A stretch of 64,000 nt of DNA from Flavobacterium saliperosum (lineage in GTDB: Bacteria > Bacteroidota > Bacteroidia > Flavobacteriales > Flavobacteriaceae), in the NCBI RefSeq assembly GCF_900100625.1, contig NZ_FMTY01000001.1:372001-436000 (forward strand), read 5' to 3'. Below, piece by piece: positions 35,716-44,244 of the stretch. Numbering within the stretch: position 1 is the first letter of the stretch; every line of letters starts with the position of its first letter. Both the position numbers and the translations under genes were made by a program. The notes under the pieces are model-generated. The model did not search any database. It saw only the letters and a list, made by a program, of their open reading frames with translations, and was not told where the DNA came from.

Positions 35716-36696
35716 TTAAATTTTTCTTTCAATCACATAATTCACCATTAAGATAAGGGAGTTTTTATAGTGAGAATCGGGGAAGTTTTGAATCAGCTGC
35801 AGGGCTTCCTGTTGGAACTGCACCATTTTTTGTTCGGCGTACGTGAGTCCGTTTTTGTCTTTCACAAACTGAATGACTTCGCGAACGCGTTTTTTATCTT
35901 TATTATGATTCTTAATGGAATTGATGCACCAGCTTTTTTCTTTGGAAGAACAATTGTTCAACGCATGAATCAGCGGTAACGTCATTTTTTGTTCTTTGAT
36001 GTCGATACCGGTTGGTTTTCCGATGGCGTCATCTGTATAATCGAACAAATCGTCTTTAATCTGGAAGGCCATTCCGATCAGTTCTCCGAATTTACGCATG
36101 CGTTCAATCACTTCGGTATCGTCAGGATGTACAGCACAGGCACCCAGCGAACAACAGGCAGCAATTAAAGTGGCGGTTTTTTGACGGATGATTTCATAAT
36201 ACACGTCTTCGGTAATATCGAGCCTTCTGGCTTTTTCTATCTGAAGTAATTCGCCTTCACTCATTTCGCGAACGGCTACCGAAATGATTTTCAGCAAATC
36301 GAAATCGTTATTGTCTATGGAAAGCAATAAGCCCTTGGAAAGCAGGTAATCACCAACCAGAACGGCAATTTTGTTTTTCCACAAGGCATTGAGGGAGAAA
36401 AATCCGCGGCGTTTGTTACTGTCGTCCACCACATCGTCGTGCACGAGTGTAGCAGTGTGAATCAGCTCGATTACTGCGGCGCCTCTGTAGGTTCTTTCGT
36501 TAACGGTTCCGCCGGAAATCATCTTGGCGGTTAAGAAAACAAACATGGGGCGCATTTGTTTTCCTTTACGGTTAACAATATAATGCGTGATTCGGTTTAA
36601 CAGGGCAACTTTCGACAACATGGAATCCCGAAACTTTCTTTCAAAAAGTTCCATTTCATCCACTATGGGTTGTTTTATCTGCTCTACGATTTTCAT
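35716..36696 (-). CDS. Trans-polyprenyl diphosphate synthase
   Basis: 326 residues, soluble. Both aspartate-rich motifs of chain-elongating prenyltransferases are present: VHDDVVDD (first) and FQIKDDLFDYTDD (second), with GKQMRPMFVFL for substrate binding. It elongates prenyl chains with IPP, probably for the menaquinone side chain; octaprenyl length is a guess. The ATG at 36696 is preferred over an in-frame TTG at 36705. The -7 box ends only 6 bases before this ATG, so the mRNA would have almost no leader. Confidence 0.92.
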   Translation of the reverse strand: MKIVEQIKQPIVDEMELFERKFRDSMLSKVALLNRITHYIVNRKGKQMRPMFVFLTAKMISGGTVNERTYRGAAVIELIHTATLVHDDVVDDSNKRRGFFSLNALWKNKIAVLVGDYLLSKGLLLSIDNNDFDLLKIISVAVREMSEGELLQIEKARRLDITEDVYYEIIRQKTATLIAACCSLGACAVHPDDTEVIERMRKFGELIGMAFQIKDDLFDYTDDAIGKPTGIDIKEQKMTLPLIHALNNCSSKEKSWCINSIKNHNKDKKRVREVIQFVKDKNGLTYAEQKMVQFQQEALQLIQNFPDSHYKNSLILMVNYVIERKI

Positions 36697-36702
36697 TGGA
36701 CT

Positions 36703-36710
36703 CAAAGATA
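36703..36710 (-). promoter_or_regulatory. -7 box for the polyprenyl synthase (TATCTTTG)
   Basis: Exact match on the minus strand, 6 bases before the ATG. Transcription would begin at or within two bases of the start codon. Confidence 0.6.
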
Positions 36711-36797
36711 CAATTCTCCATGAAATAAAAAATAGTGTTTTCGATTAAACCTTTTTAACTTTTCCGTATCTTACCTGTAACCTTAAAACCTGAATTC

Positions 36798-37646
36798 ATG
36801 AGAACAAGCACATTTATTAAATCGATTGCTTTCATTGCGACTTTTTCTTTCATTAGTTGTACGGAGGAAGTCACCACTGCGGATACTACGAGCGGATTAA
36901 CCAGCGATGATGTTAGTGTTAATGCTAAAATGGATGCAATTACAGGCGATATTACCCTGATTGCCGAAAATCAGCTGGATGAACAAAGCACCGGAAAAAA
37001 CCACATTTCAATACTTCCGGACTGTGCCACAGTCACTACGGTCGTTAGCGGCAATACGTGGACCAGCACGGTGGATTTCGGAACTACCGGATGCCAATTT
37101 ACAAATGGACACGGCGCGATTTTGAGAGGACAAATCATCGTTAGCGGAAGTACCGATTTCACACAATCACCGTATGTTTGGAATTACAGTTTTAACAATT
37201 TCTACTACGACAATATTCTTGTTGAAGGAACAAAAACACTTTCCAGAACAATTCAGAGTACCACTGCACAAACAACTCCGCACCCTGTTGTGGTAGTTGA
37301 TTTAGACTTGCACCTGACATTCCCTAACGGAAACGAATACGACAGAACCGGAACAAGAACCTGGGAATTGATTTCTGGATATGATACTCCGATGGTTTTT
37401 ACTGATAATGTATATCTTGCTACAGGAACATGGACAACGGTTGGCGAAGGAACATCCAGTGTTTCCAATGTCACTACGCCATTACTATTTGAAATTTCTT
37501 GTCAATACCGATTGGTGGCCGGAGAAATCAGAGTGGCAAGAAACAACCATACGGCCGATGTAAATTACGGTACAGGAGCCTGCGACAACAACGCCACCAT
37601 TTCCATAGATGGGGGAACACCGTATGCATTTACTTTTGGAAATTAA
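36798..37646 (+). CDS. Lipoprotein of unknown function
   Basis: 282 residues with a lipoprotein signal peptide and lipobox FISC (Cys21), followed by a Thr/Ser/Asp-rich linker and a beta-rich domain (CATVTTVVSGNTWTSTVDFG, later DYNYGTGACDNN-like end). Four cysteines in the mature part could pair. No known domain is recognised; similar Thr/Asn-rich lipoproteins are common in Flavobacterium. It stands alone, ending in a bidirectional terminator with rlmN. Confidence 0.7.
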   Translation: MRTSTFIKSIAFIATFSFISCTEEVTTADTTSGLTSDDVSVNAKMDAITGDITLIAENQLDEQSTGKNHISILPDCATVTTVVSGNTWTSTVDFGTTGCQFTNGHGAILRGQIIVSGSTDFTQSPYVWNYSFNNFYYDNILVEGTKTLSRTIQSTTAQTTPHPVVVVDLDLHLTFPNGNEYDRTGTRTWELISGYDTPMVFTDNVYLATGTWTTVGEGTSSVSNVTTPLLFEISCQYRLVAGEIRVARNNHTADVNYGTGACDNNATISIDGGTPYAFTFGN

Positions 37647-37663
37647 AGATCCAAAATACATTT

Positions 37664-37695
37664 ATAAAAAACGTTCGCCTAGGCGAACGTTTTTT
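37664..37695. terminator. Bidirectional terminator between the lipoprotein gene and rlmN
   Basis: A perfect palindrome (ACGTTCGCCT/AGGCGAACGT, 37671-37690) is flanked by an A-run and a T-run. It closely resembles the engB/gldC terminator core GTTCGC/GCGAAC. Confidence 0.9.
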
Positions 37696-37697
37696 GT

Positions 37698-38741
37698 TTA
37701 TGCTTCTTTATTGGCTAACTGTCCGCAGGCAGCATCGATATCTTTTCCTCGGCTACGGCGCACTTTTGCCACAATATCATTGCGTTCCAATGCAATAATG
37801 TAATTCTCTATGGCTTCTTGCGAGGCTTGTTGAAACTGTCCGTCATCGATTGGGTTGTACTCAATCAGATTTACTTTGCACGGCACATATTTGCAGAATT
37901 TCACTAAGGCATCGATGGATTTTTTATCGTCGTTGATTCCTTTCCACACCACGTATTCATAAGTAACTTTGCTCTTTGTTTTTTTATACCAATATTCCAA
38001 CGCCTCCCTAAGACCGGTTAACGGAAAATCTTTGGTAAACGGCATAATTTCGTTTCGAATTTCTTCAATAGCCGAATGCAGGGAAACCGCCAGTTTGAAT
38101 TTCACCTCATCATCCGCCATTTTCTTAATCATCTTGGAAACCCCCGAAGTGGAAACCGTGATTCGTTTTGGGGACATCCCTAAACCTTCCGGCGAAGTGA
38201 TTTTGTCAATCGCTTTCATTACGTTAGGATAGTTCATCAATGGCTCTCCCATTCCCATAAAAACGATATTGGACAACGGTCGGTTATAATACAAACGGCT
38301 TTCGCTGTCGATGGCCGCCACCTGATCGTAAATTTCATCTGGATTCAGGTTTCGCATACGTTTCAGTCGTGCCGTAGCGCAGAAATTACAATCCAAGCTG
38401 CAACCAACCTGACTGGAAACACAAGCGGTTGTTCGGGTTTCGGTCGGAATTAATACCGATTCCACAATCAGATCATCGTGCAAACGAACGGCATTTTTTA
38501 CGGTACCGTCTGAACTTCTTTGCATTGTATCCACCTTAATGTGATTGATTACAAAATTCGCCTCGAGCATTTCACGCGTGTGTTTGGACACATTGGTCAT
38601 GTCCTCAAACTTGTGCGCACGCTTGCTCCAAAGCCATTCATAGACCTGATTACCGCGGTACGCTTTGTCGCCATTAGCCACAAAAAAATCACGCAATTGT
38701 TCTTTGGTTAATGCTCTTATGTCTTTTTTCTCCGTTTGCAT
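37698..38741 (-). CDS. rlmN: 23S rRNA / tRNA adenine C2-methyltransferase RlmN
   Basis: Radical-SAM enzyme that methylates A2503 of 23S rRNA and A37 of some tRNAs. The cluster-binding CxxxCxxC is C114, C118 and C121 in GCSLDCNFCATA. FMGMGEPLMNYPN and the C-terminal catalytic Cys in AACGQLANKEA are present; 347 residues is normal. The candidate -7 box ends only 4 bases before the ATG, suggesting a leaderless transcript. Confidence 0.96.
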   Translation of the reverse strand: MQTEKKDIRALTKEQLRDFFVANGDKAYRGNQVYEWLWSKRAHKFEDMTNVSKHTREMLEANFVINHIKVDTMQRSSDGTVKNAVRLHDDLIVESVLIPTETRTTACVSSQVGCSLDCNFCATARLKRMRNLNPDEIYDQVAAIDSESRLYYNRPLSNIVFMGMGEPLMNYPNVMKAIDKITSPEGLGMSPKRITVSTSGVSKMIKKMADDEVKFKLAVSLHSAIEEIRNEIMPFTKDFPLTGLREALEYWYKKTKSKVTYEYVVWKGINDDKKSIDALVKFCKYVPCKVNLIEYNPIDDGQFQQASQEAIENYIIALERNDIVAKVRRSRGKDIDAACGQLANKEA

Positions 38742-38745
38742 GGCG

Positions 38746-38753
38746 CAAAGTTA
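38746..38753 (-). promoter_or_regulatory. -7 box for rlmN (TAACTTTG)
   Basis: Exact match on the minus strand with only CGCC between it and the ATG. No -33 TTG is visible. Confidence 0.55.
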
Positions 38754-38768
38754 ATTACAAATTGTGGA

Positions 38769-38796
38769 TTTGGTTATTGGGTTATTTGTAATTTTG
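38769..38796 (+). promoter_or_regulatory. Promoter of the O-methyltransferase gene (TTTG, TAATTTTG)
   Basis: TTTG at 38769-38772, then 16 bases, then exact TAATTTTG at 38789-38796. The ATG follows 15 bases later. Confidence 0.65.
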
Positions 38797-38811
38797 TAAA
38801 AATTTAAGATT

Positions 38812-39453
38812 ATGCACTTCATATCCGAAGCTTTAGAAGATTATGTAGCCCAACATTCCGAAAACGAACCGGAATTGTTAGCGCGTTTAAATAAAGAAAC
38901 CCATCAGAAAATTTTACAACCCAGAATGTTGAGCGGTCATTTTCAGGGAAGGGTTTTGAGCATGCTTTCCAAAATTATACATCCGAAACACATTCTTGAA
39001 GTGGGCACCTATACCGGATATGCTGCTTTATGTTTAGCTGAAGGTTTGGAAGAAAACGGAACTTTGGATACCATCGATAATAATGAAGAATTGGTTGATT
39101 TCCAGCGTAAATATTTTGACCAGTCGTCTTGGGGAAAACAGATTCACCAACATTTGGGCAATGCCTTGGAAATTATTCCGACCCTGAACAAAAAATTCGA
39201 TTTGGTTTTTATTGATGCCGATAAGGAAAACTACATCCACTACTTTCACATGATTGTTCCGATGATGAACAAAGGCGGTGTGATTTTATCCGATAATGTG
39301 TTATGGAGCGGTAAGGTATTGGAAGAAGTGAAAGCCAATGACAAAAGCACCAAGGTATTATTGGAATACAACGAGCTTTTAAAAAACGATCCTAGAGTGG
39401 AAACGGTTTTACTTCCTATTCGTGATGGTTTAACGATGAGCCGGGTGGTGTAG
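38812..39453 (+). CDS. Class I SAM O-methyltransferase
   Basis: 213 residues of the COMT/YrrM-like family. Motif I is HILEVGTYTGYAALCLAE, the metal-binding Asp lie in LVFIDADKENYIHY, and LSDNVLWSG follows, all typical of divalent-metal-dependent catechol-type O-methyltransferases. No signal peptide. Natural substrate unknown; in some bacteria relatives modify small phenolics or tRNA (TrmR). It ends before the structured repeat at 39.5 kb. Confidence 0.9.
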   Translation: MHFISEALEDYVAQHSENEPELLARLNKETHQKILQPRMLSGHFQGRVLSMLSKIIHPKHILEVGTYTGYAALCLAEGLEENGTLDTIDNNEELVDFQRKYFDQSSWGKQIHQHLGNALEIIPTLNKKFDLVFIDADKENYIHYFHMIVPMMNKGGVILSDNVLWSGKVLEEVKANDKSTKVLLEYNELLKNDPRVETVLLPIRDGLTMSRVV

Positions 39454-39499
39454 TTCCGTAATCAGATTACAGAAATTAAAACAGCCTTTTTTTTAGCCC

Positions 39500-39603
39500 T
39501 GTCCCGATAGCTATCGGGAGGAGCGGCATCCTTTTTATTTTATGTCCTGAGGCTATCGGGATATAAAATAAAAAGATATAGCGTCCCGATAGCCATCGGG
39601 AAG
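39500..39603. repeat. Structured intergenic repeat element with CCCGATAG palindromes
   Basis: Two 18-bp palindromes, TCCCGATAGCTATCGGGA (39502-39519) and TCCCGATAGCCATCGGGA (39584-39601, one mismatch), flank a half copy GGCTATCGGGA. Between them CTTTTTATTTTAT (39531-39543) pairs perfectly with ATAAAATAAAAAG (39563-39575). Sequences of the form GAGCGGCATCC ... GATATAGCG ... AGCAGGA recur between genes in flavobacteria as I remember, so this is probably one copy of a repeat family. Confidence 0.7.
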
Positions 39604-39644
39604 CAGGAACATGGAAACCAAACAGTACCCAAGCCTTTCGCTTC

Positions 39645-40211
39645 TTATAAACTTTCGGGAAAGTATTTTTTTCTGAAAATGTCGTACAGTTTTGAAAAAC
39701 CACAACCGGCAAAGGCACCAAAAACATACCCAGACAGAATATCCCCAGGGAAATGCAACCCAAGATAAATTCGGCTATAGGCGAATATCAGGGGGAACAA
39801 AAACAGCAGAAAGGCATATTTGTAATATTTTCTCAATATCAGAAAGACAAAAGTCGTAGAAGCCATGGAATTGGATGCATGTCCGGAAAAATAACTGAAT
39901 GTGTCGCTTGCTTTTACGATTCGGATGATATCTTTGATTTCCAGATCATTGCAAGGACGCAATCGCTGTACGTTGTTTTTAATGAGATTGGTAAACTGAT
40001 CACTGAAGGTGATGAGCGCTGCAATGGAAATAAGGATTAACAGTAAATGTTTCCAGCCCACTTTTTTATACAGCAAATAGAAAATAAACACAAAAAAAGG
40101 CGCCCAATGCAACTGTTTAGTGATGAGTAACCACAAGCCATCAAATTGTTCCGAACCCAAACCGTTTAAGAAAACGAAAAGTTGTTTGTCTAATTGAATG
40201 ATTTTTTCCAA
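39645..40211 (-). CDS. PAP2-family membrane phosphatase
   Basis: 188 residues with about five membrane segments and the acid phosphatase motifs KNNVQRLRPCND (K-x6-RP), FSGHASNS (PSGH-like) and SRIYLGLHFPGDIL (SR-x5-H). Relatives dephosphorylate undecaprenyl diphosphate or phosphatidate; which one is unclear. Start is TTG at 40211, two bases after the tatA stop; no ATG lies upstream in frame before a stop. It is co-transcribed with tatA. Confidence 0.88.
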   Translation of the reverse strand: MEKIIQLDKQLFVFLNGLGSEQFDGLWLLITKQLHWAPFFVFIFYLLYKKVGWKHLLLILISIAALITFSDQFTNLIKNNVQRLRPCNDLEIKDIIRIVKASDTFSYFSGHASNSMASTTFVFLILRKYYKYAFLLFLFPLIFAYSRIYLGLHFPGDILSGYVFGAFAGCGFSKLYDIFRKKYFPESL

Positions 40212-40213
40212 GA

Positions 40214-40513
40214 TTACAGCTGTCTTTTAATAGGTCCGGTCATGTCCTCGATTTCTTCTTTGGCCTTATCGATTTCTTTGGTGATATCGGACGTCAGATC
40301 CAACTGGTTCATCGGGTTTAAATTGGTTAAATCATTCAATCCGTTGGCTTCGGCACTTTTCTGGATTTCGCTCTTAATATCGTTCGTTGCATTCTTTAAC
40401 TGCGCCATCCCTTTACCCAAAGTACGCGCGATATCCGGAATCTTATCCGATCCGAACAACATCAAAGCTACCAATATAATGAAGAAAATTTCTCCGCCTC
40501 CTATTCCGAACAT
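40214..40513 (-). CDS. tatA: Twin-arginine translocase subunit TatA/TatB family
   Basis: 99 residues: a short N-terminal membrane helix (GEIFFIILVALMLFG), the hinge SDKIPDIARTLGKGM and an amphipathic helix, then an acidic tail. This is the TatA/B/E pattern for export of folded proteins. The F-G at the hinge and the length fit TatA as well as a TatB-like role. tatC is not in the window. The PAP2 gene follows directly. Confidence 0.85.
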   Translation of the reverse strand: MFGIGGGEIFFIILVALMLFGSDKIPDIARTLGKGMAQLKNATNDIKSEIQKSAEANGLNDLTNLNPMNQLDLTSDITKEIDKAKEEIEDMTGPIKRQL

Positions 40514-40541
40514 GATTTTGTAATTACAAGTTGTAAAGCAG

Positions 40542-40549
40542 CAAAGTTA
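40542..40549 (-). promoter_or_regulatory. -7 box for tatA (TAACTTTG)
   Basis: Exact match on the minus strand, 28 bases before the tatA ATG. Confidence 0.55.
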
Positions 40550-40583
40550 CAAAGTTTTCGATTGGTATATGTTATTAAAAACT

Positions 40584-40612
40584 AAAAAGACCATCCGGAT
40601 ACGATGGTCTTT
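40584..40612 (-). terminator. Terminator of the M1 peptidase operon
   Basis: AAAGACCATC/GATGGTCTTT (40586-40595 with 40603-40612), loop 7, with TAGTTTTT-type run on the minus strand. It lies 8 bases past the peptidase stop. Confidence 0.8.
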
Positions 40613-40620
40613 CTAATTAT

Positions 40621-42897
40621 TTATTTTTTCTCGGAAAGCTCATCAAATTTTGACTTCACTTCTTCTTTTGGCCAAACGTTGTTGGTGACATCGATATCCG
40701 CCGTTTCCAGTTTCGGATCCAACTGCATTTTCTTCACCGGTTTTTCGGTAGCGAAAACACGTTTTGCCGTATCGTTGCCTTTTCTCCAGATTTGCACCGG
40801 GAAATGATGGTTTTCTGTCGTACCGTCTTCAAACTGCAATTCCACGATGATTGGCATCATCATTCCGCCCGGTTTGTCGAATTCCACTTCGTAAAAATAT
40901 TTCGGTTGTTTCAGGTTTTTCTTCTCCTCGGCTGAAAGTCGGTTTACGAATTCATTTAGCGGTTTCACTTCCTGAATATTCAACGGTTTTTTCAGTTCCG
41001 GTTTGAAATCTTCTGCTTTATCCGAAATCATGTACACCATTGGTTCCCCGTTGTTCACTCTTCGGCCTCTTCGGTTGAATTGCTCCTGAACCGCTTTGGA
41101 AGCATCTTCGGACACAAAGTATTGTTTCACTTCTTTAATGCCGATATCCACATAATCCGTCGAATAGAACCACCCTCTCCAGAACCAGTCCAAATCCACT
41201 GCCGACGCGTCTTCCATTGTTCTGAAGAAATCTTCCGGGGTTGGATGCTTGAATTTCCAACGTTGGGCGTAGGTACGGAACGCGTGATCGAACAAATCGT
41301 GTCCCATAATGGTTTCTCTCAAAATATTCAATCCCGTTGCCGGTTTCGAATAGCCGTTGGCCCCAAAGTTGTAAATCGTTTCCGAATTGGACATGATCGG
41401 TTCCAGAAATTTCTGGTCGCCACTCATGTACGGAACAATTTTTGCTGCAGGACCGCGACTGGACGGGAAGTTCTTATCCCAGCTTTGTTCGGTCAGGTAT
41501 TCCAGGAAGGTATTCAACCCTTCGTCCATCCAGGTCCACTGACGCTCATCGGAATTGACAATCATCGGGAAGAAATTGTGTCCCACTTCGTGGATGATTA
41601 CCCCCATCATACCGTATTTGATTCGGTCGCTCACGTATCCTTTTTCATCCGGACGCCCGTAATTCCAGCAAATCATCGGGTATTCCATGCCCTGGTCTTC
41701 TGCCGAAATGGAAATGGCTTTCGGATACGGGTAATCGAAGGTATATTTTGAGTACGTTTTCAACGTATGTGCCACCACTCTTGTGGAATAATCGCCCCAA
41801 AGCGGATTGGCTTCGGGAGGATAACACGAAATGGCCATCACTGATTTTCCGTTTTCCAATTTCACCGCCATGGCATCGTAAATGAATTTTCTTGACGTGG
41901 AGAATCCGAAATCACGCACATTGGTTGCTTTGAATTTCCAGGTTTTCTTTTTGTCTGAAAAACTTTTTGAAGCCGCTTCTGCTTCCGTCTGCGTTACAAT
42001 CACAACCGGTTTGTCATACGTTTTTTCCGCCAACTCGTACCGTTTCACCTGCTCTGCCGTATAAACCTCTTTTCTGTTTTGCAACACACCGGTAGCCTCC
42101 AAAACATGATCTGCAGGCGTCGTGATATTCACCTCAAAATTTCCGAATGGTAAGGCGAATTCACCGGAACCCCAAAACTGCATGTTTTGCCAACCTTCCA
42201 CATCGTTGTAAACGGCCATTCTTGGATAGAACTGCGCAATCACATATAAATTATTACCGTCTTTTTCGAAATGCTCGTAACCGGAACGACCGCCATCTAC
42301 CATATAATTATTGATGTTGTACCACCATTTTACGGAGAACGAAACTTTCTCACCGGATTTCAATGGCTTATCCAAATCGATACGCATCATCGTTTGATTG
42401 ATGGTATACTTCATCGGTTTGCCTTTCGCATCTTTTACGTATTCGATATTGAAACCGCCATCGAAACGGGGTTGCATGAATTGTTTTGAAAAATCAGCGG
42501 TTCCCATGGCGCTGCTCACTCTCTGACTCTGTACCAAAGGGGTTTTGCCGTCGCGTTTCTTTTCGTTCTGATCCAATTGTACCCAAAGGTAGGTTAGTGA
42601 TTCCGGGGCATTGTTATGATAAGTCACCGTTTCCTTACCGTATAATTTGGTATTCTTATCATCCAGTTCGATGTCGATTTTATAATCGGCCTGTTGCTGA
42701 TAATAGGCTGGCCCGGGGGCACCCGATGCGGTTCTGTAGGAATTTGGCGTTGCCATTTCGTGGTACATCTGACTGAACTTGTTCGTGTCGGCATGTCCCG
42801 GTTCGCGTTTTTTCTCAACAGGTTTTGTTTCCTGAGCTAAAGCAATAAAAGGAATTGCCAGAGCAACTAACGAAAAAAGGGAAACTGGTTTTTTCAT
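40621..42897 (-). CDS. M1-family metallopeptidase, exported
   Basis: 758 residues from ATG 42897, chosen because it gives a clean signal peptide (MKKPVSLFSLVALAIPFIAL, cleavage near ALAQ); an in-frame GTG 17 codons upstream would bury it. The zinc site is HEVGHNFFP with the downstream Glu in WMDEGLNTFLEYL. The exopeptidase GAMEN motif is replaced by DQGMEYPM, so aminopeptidase activity is likely but not certain. It is the last gene of an operon with a DUF6702 gene and three paralogous surface proteins. Confidence 0.9.
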   Translation of the reverse strand: MKKPVSLFSLVALAIPFIALAQETKPVEKKREPGHADTNKFSQMYHEMATPNSYRTASGAPGPAYYQQQADYKIDIELDDKNTKLYGKETVTYHNNAPESLTYLWVQLDQNEKKRDGKTPLVQSQRVSSAMGTADFSKQFMQPRFDGGFNIEYVKDAKGKPMKYTINQTMMRIDLDKPLKSGEKVSFSVKWWYNINNYMVDGGRSGYEHFEKDGNNLYVIAQFYPRMAVYNDVEGWQNMQFWGSGEFALPFGNFEVNITTPADHVLEATGVLQNRKEVYTAEQVKRYELAEKTYDKPVVIVTQTEAEAASKSFSDKKKTWKFKATNVRDFGFSTSRKFIYDAMAVKLENGKSVMAISCYPPEANPLWGDYSTRVVAHTLKTYSKYTFDYPYPKAISISAEDQGMEYPMICWNYGRPDEKGYVSDRIKYGMMGVIIHEVGHNFFPMIVNSDERQWTWMDEGLNTFLEYLTEQSWDKNFPSSRGPAAKIVPYMSGDQKFLEPIMSNSETIYNFGANGYSKPATGLNILRETIMGHDLFDHAFRTYAQRWKFKHPTPEDFFRTMEDASAVDLDWFWRGWFYSTDYVDIGIKEVKQYFVSEDASKAVQEQFNRRGRRVNNGEPMVYMISDKAEDFKPELKKPLNIQEVKPLNEFVNRLSAEEKKNLKQPKYFYEVEFDKPGGMMMPIIVELQFEDGTTENHHFPVQIWRKGNDTAKRVFATEKPVKKMQLDPKLETADIDVTNNVWPKEEVKSKFDELSEKK

Positions 42898-42919
42898 GTC
42901 TATAGTTTTTGGTTTTGGT

Positions 42920-43423
42920 CTAAAATTGTAAATATCCTTCCGGTTCACTATCAGTCAGCAAAAGACTTTTTTTGTTACCGTTAATGTTAATATGGACGAT
43001 ATTTTGCTGTTCCGAAAAGATTTCGGTTAAAACGGAATTGACTATTTCGATTGATTTTATTTTTTCGGGAACCGGAGTGGTAAGATAGCAAATAAGCACA
43101 TTATCTTCGGTTTCCTTTCCTAGAAACTTCAGATCTTTTACCGACGAATTGACTTTGATCTGCATTTTTTCCGAGAGATAACTTTTGATAAAACCGTTGG
43201 TTTCGGCAATTTCTTTCGGGGTTGACAGGTAAATTTTCTTTTTGTGCTTGGCTTCCAGCGCTTTCTCCAAATCATCGATAAATATGCGTGCCGTTACCTG
43301 AACTTCCTTTTTATTCGCCACATAATGTATCTGATAGATACCCACATAGAATTTGTGCATTGTAAAAGAACAAAGCACGACGAAAAAAAATACCGGCAAA
43401 GCACGCTGAAAAAATTTCTTCAT
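42920..43423 (-). CDS. DUF6702 family exported protein
   Basis: 167 residues, signal peptide or anchor at the N-terminus (ALPVFFFVVLCSFTM), followed by HKFYVGIYQIHYVANKKEVQVTARIFIDDLE, the hallmark of this family of unknown function. In Bacteroidetes these genes often sit next to an M1 peptidase, as here (22-base gap). Probably periplasmic. Confidence 0.8.
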   Translation of the reverse strand: MKKFFQRALPVFFFVVLCSFTMHKFYVGIYQIHYVANKKEVQVTARIFIDDLEKALEAKHKKKIYLSTPKEIAETNGFIKSYLSEKMQIKVNSSVKDLKFLGKETEDNVLICYLTTPVPEKIKSIEIVNSVLTEIFSEQQNIVHININGNKKSLLLTDSEPEGYLQF

Positions 43424-43449
43424 GTGCCAAATGTAATAAAAGAAACTAT

Positions 43450-44244
43450 TTACCGATTTTTTTTAAGATATTCTTCACTTTTTTTTATCAAAAAATCAAT
43501 AAGAGCGAACTCCTTTTTAGGATTTAGCAAATCACGGCTTTCCGCAGAGGTATCATCGCAAAAGGCCAGAAACAAATCGATTTCTTCTGGTTTCAGCTGG
43601 AGGGTTTGCTCAAAAAACTGCGGACTGAATTTTTCTTTTACCGCATCGGAGAAGATTTTTTCGGTAATGAATTCGACTCTTTTCGGTTTTGGTTTTGATT
43701 TAAAAAGCTTTCCGCCAATCATTTTTCCCAATGCCATAAAATTCACCCCGTTGTAATCATTTCCTGTTCCGGGCATAATGCTTTTCATGGCATTATCTGT
43801 TTTATTAAATTCGGGATCATGAACCGAAAAATCCATGTTGCCGAGATTCAGATCAATGGTTTTGACTTTCAGTTTCTTTGTATCGGTTTCCAGATTCCCG
43901 GTAAGCGTGTATGGGTGAACGATTAATTCTTCCAACTCATTCACCCTTACTTTGAGTTTTATTTTCAGAATCGTTTCATTAAGATGACTGTAGCTGATGA
44001 TTAGAACCGCTGATTTAAACGAAACACCGCTGAAAACCAAAGTATCCTTTTCTTTCGCCATCAAGCTGAAATTACCCTGTCCGTCAGTAGTCGTTATTTT
44101 TTTTGCCGTTACATTATCGATCGTTATGCTTTCCACTTCGAGTGAATCGGAAACTACGATGCCTTTCAAGAGTGTTCGCGGTAATTCCTGTGAAAAGGAA
44201 AATACATAAAAAAACAATAAAAGAAAAAGTGGTTTATTTCGCAT
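43450..44244 (-). CDS. Exported carboxypeptidase-regulatory-like protein, paralogue C
   Basis: 264 residues from ATG 44244 (an in-frame TTG lies 2 codons upstream). The signal peptide PLFLLLFFYVFSFSQ precedes a beta-sandwich of the CarboxypepD_reg-like type (LLKGIVVSDSLEVESITIDN, TTDGQGNFSLMAKEKDTLVFSG). The C-terminal half (AMKSIMPGTGNDYNG, LDDFLAFCDD-like helices) is less recognisable. The family usually has a TonB-receptor-like plug domain; none is seen here. The start overlaps the end of paralogue B by 11 bases. Confidence 0.7.
   Translation of the reverse strand: MRNKPLFLLLFFYVFSFSQELPRTLLKGIVVSDSLEVESITIDNVTAKKITTTDGQGNFSLMAKEKDTLVFSGVSFKSAVLIISYSHLNETILKIKLKVRVNELEELIVHPYTLTGNLETDTKKLKVKTIDLNLGNMDFSVHDPEFNKTDNAMKSIMPGTGNDYNGVNFMALGKMIGGKLFKSKPKPKRVEFITEKIFSDAVKEKFSPQFFEQTLQLKPEEIDLFLAFCDDTSAESRDLLNPKKEFALIDFLIKKSEEYLKKNR

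Noticed and set aside
39502..39519. Insertion-sequence end or attachment site at the palindrome
   Set aside because: No transposase, integrase or target-site duplication is present; the pattern fits a noncoding repeat better.
39476..39763. Small frame on the minus strand over the 39.5-kb repeat and the PAP2 end
   Set aside because: It crosses the palindromic element and the end of the real PAP2 gene in another frame; no conserved protein pattern.
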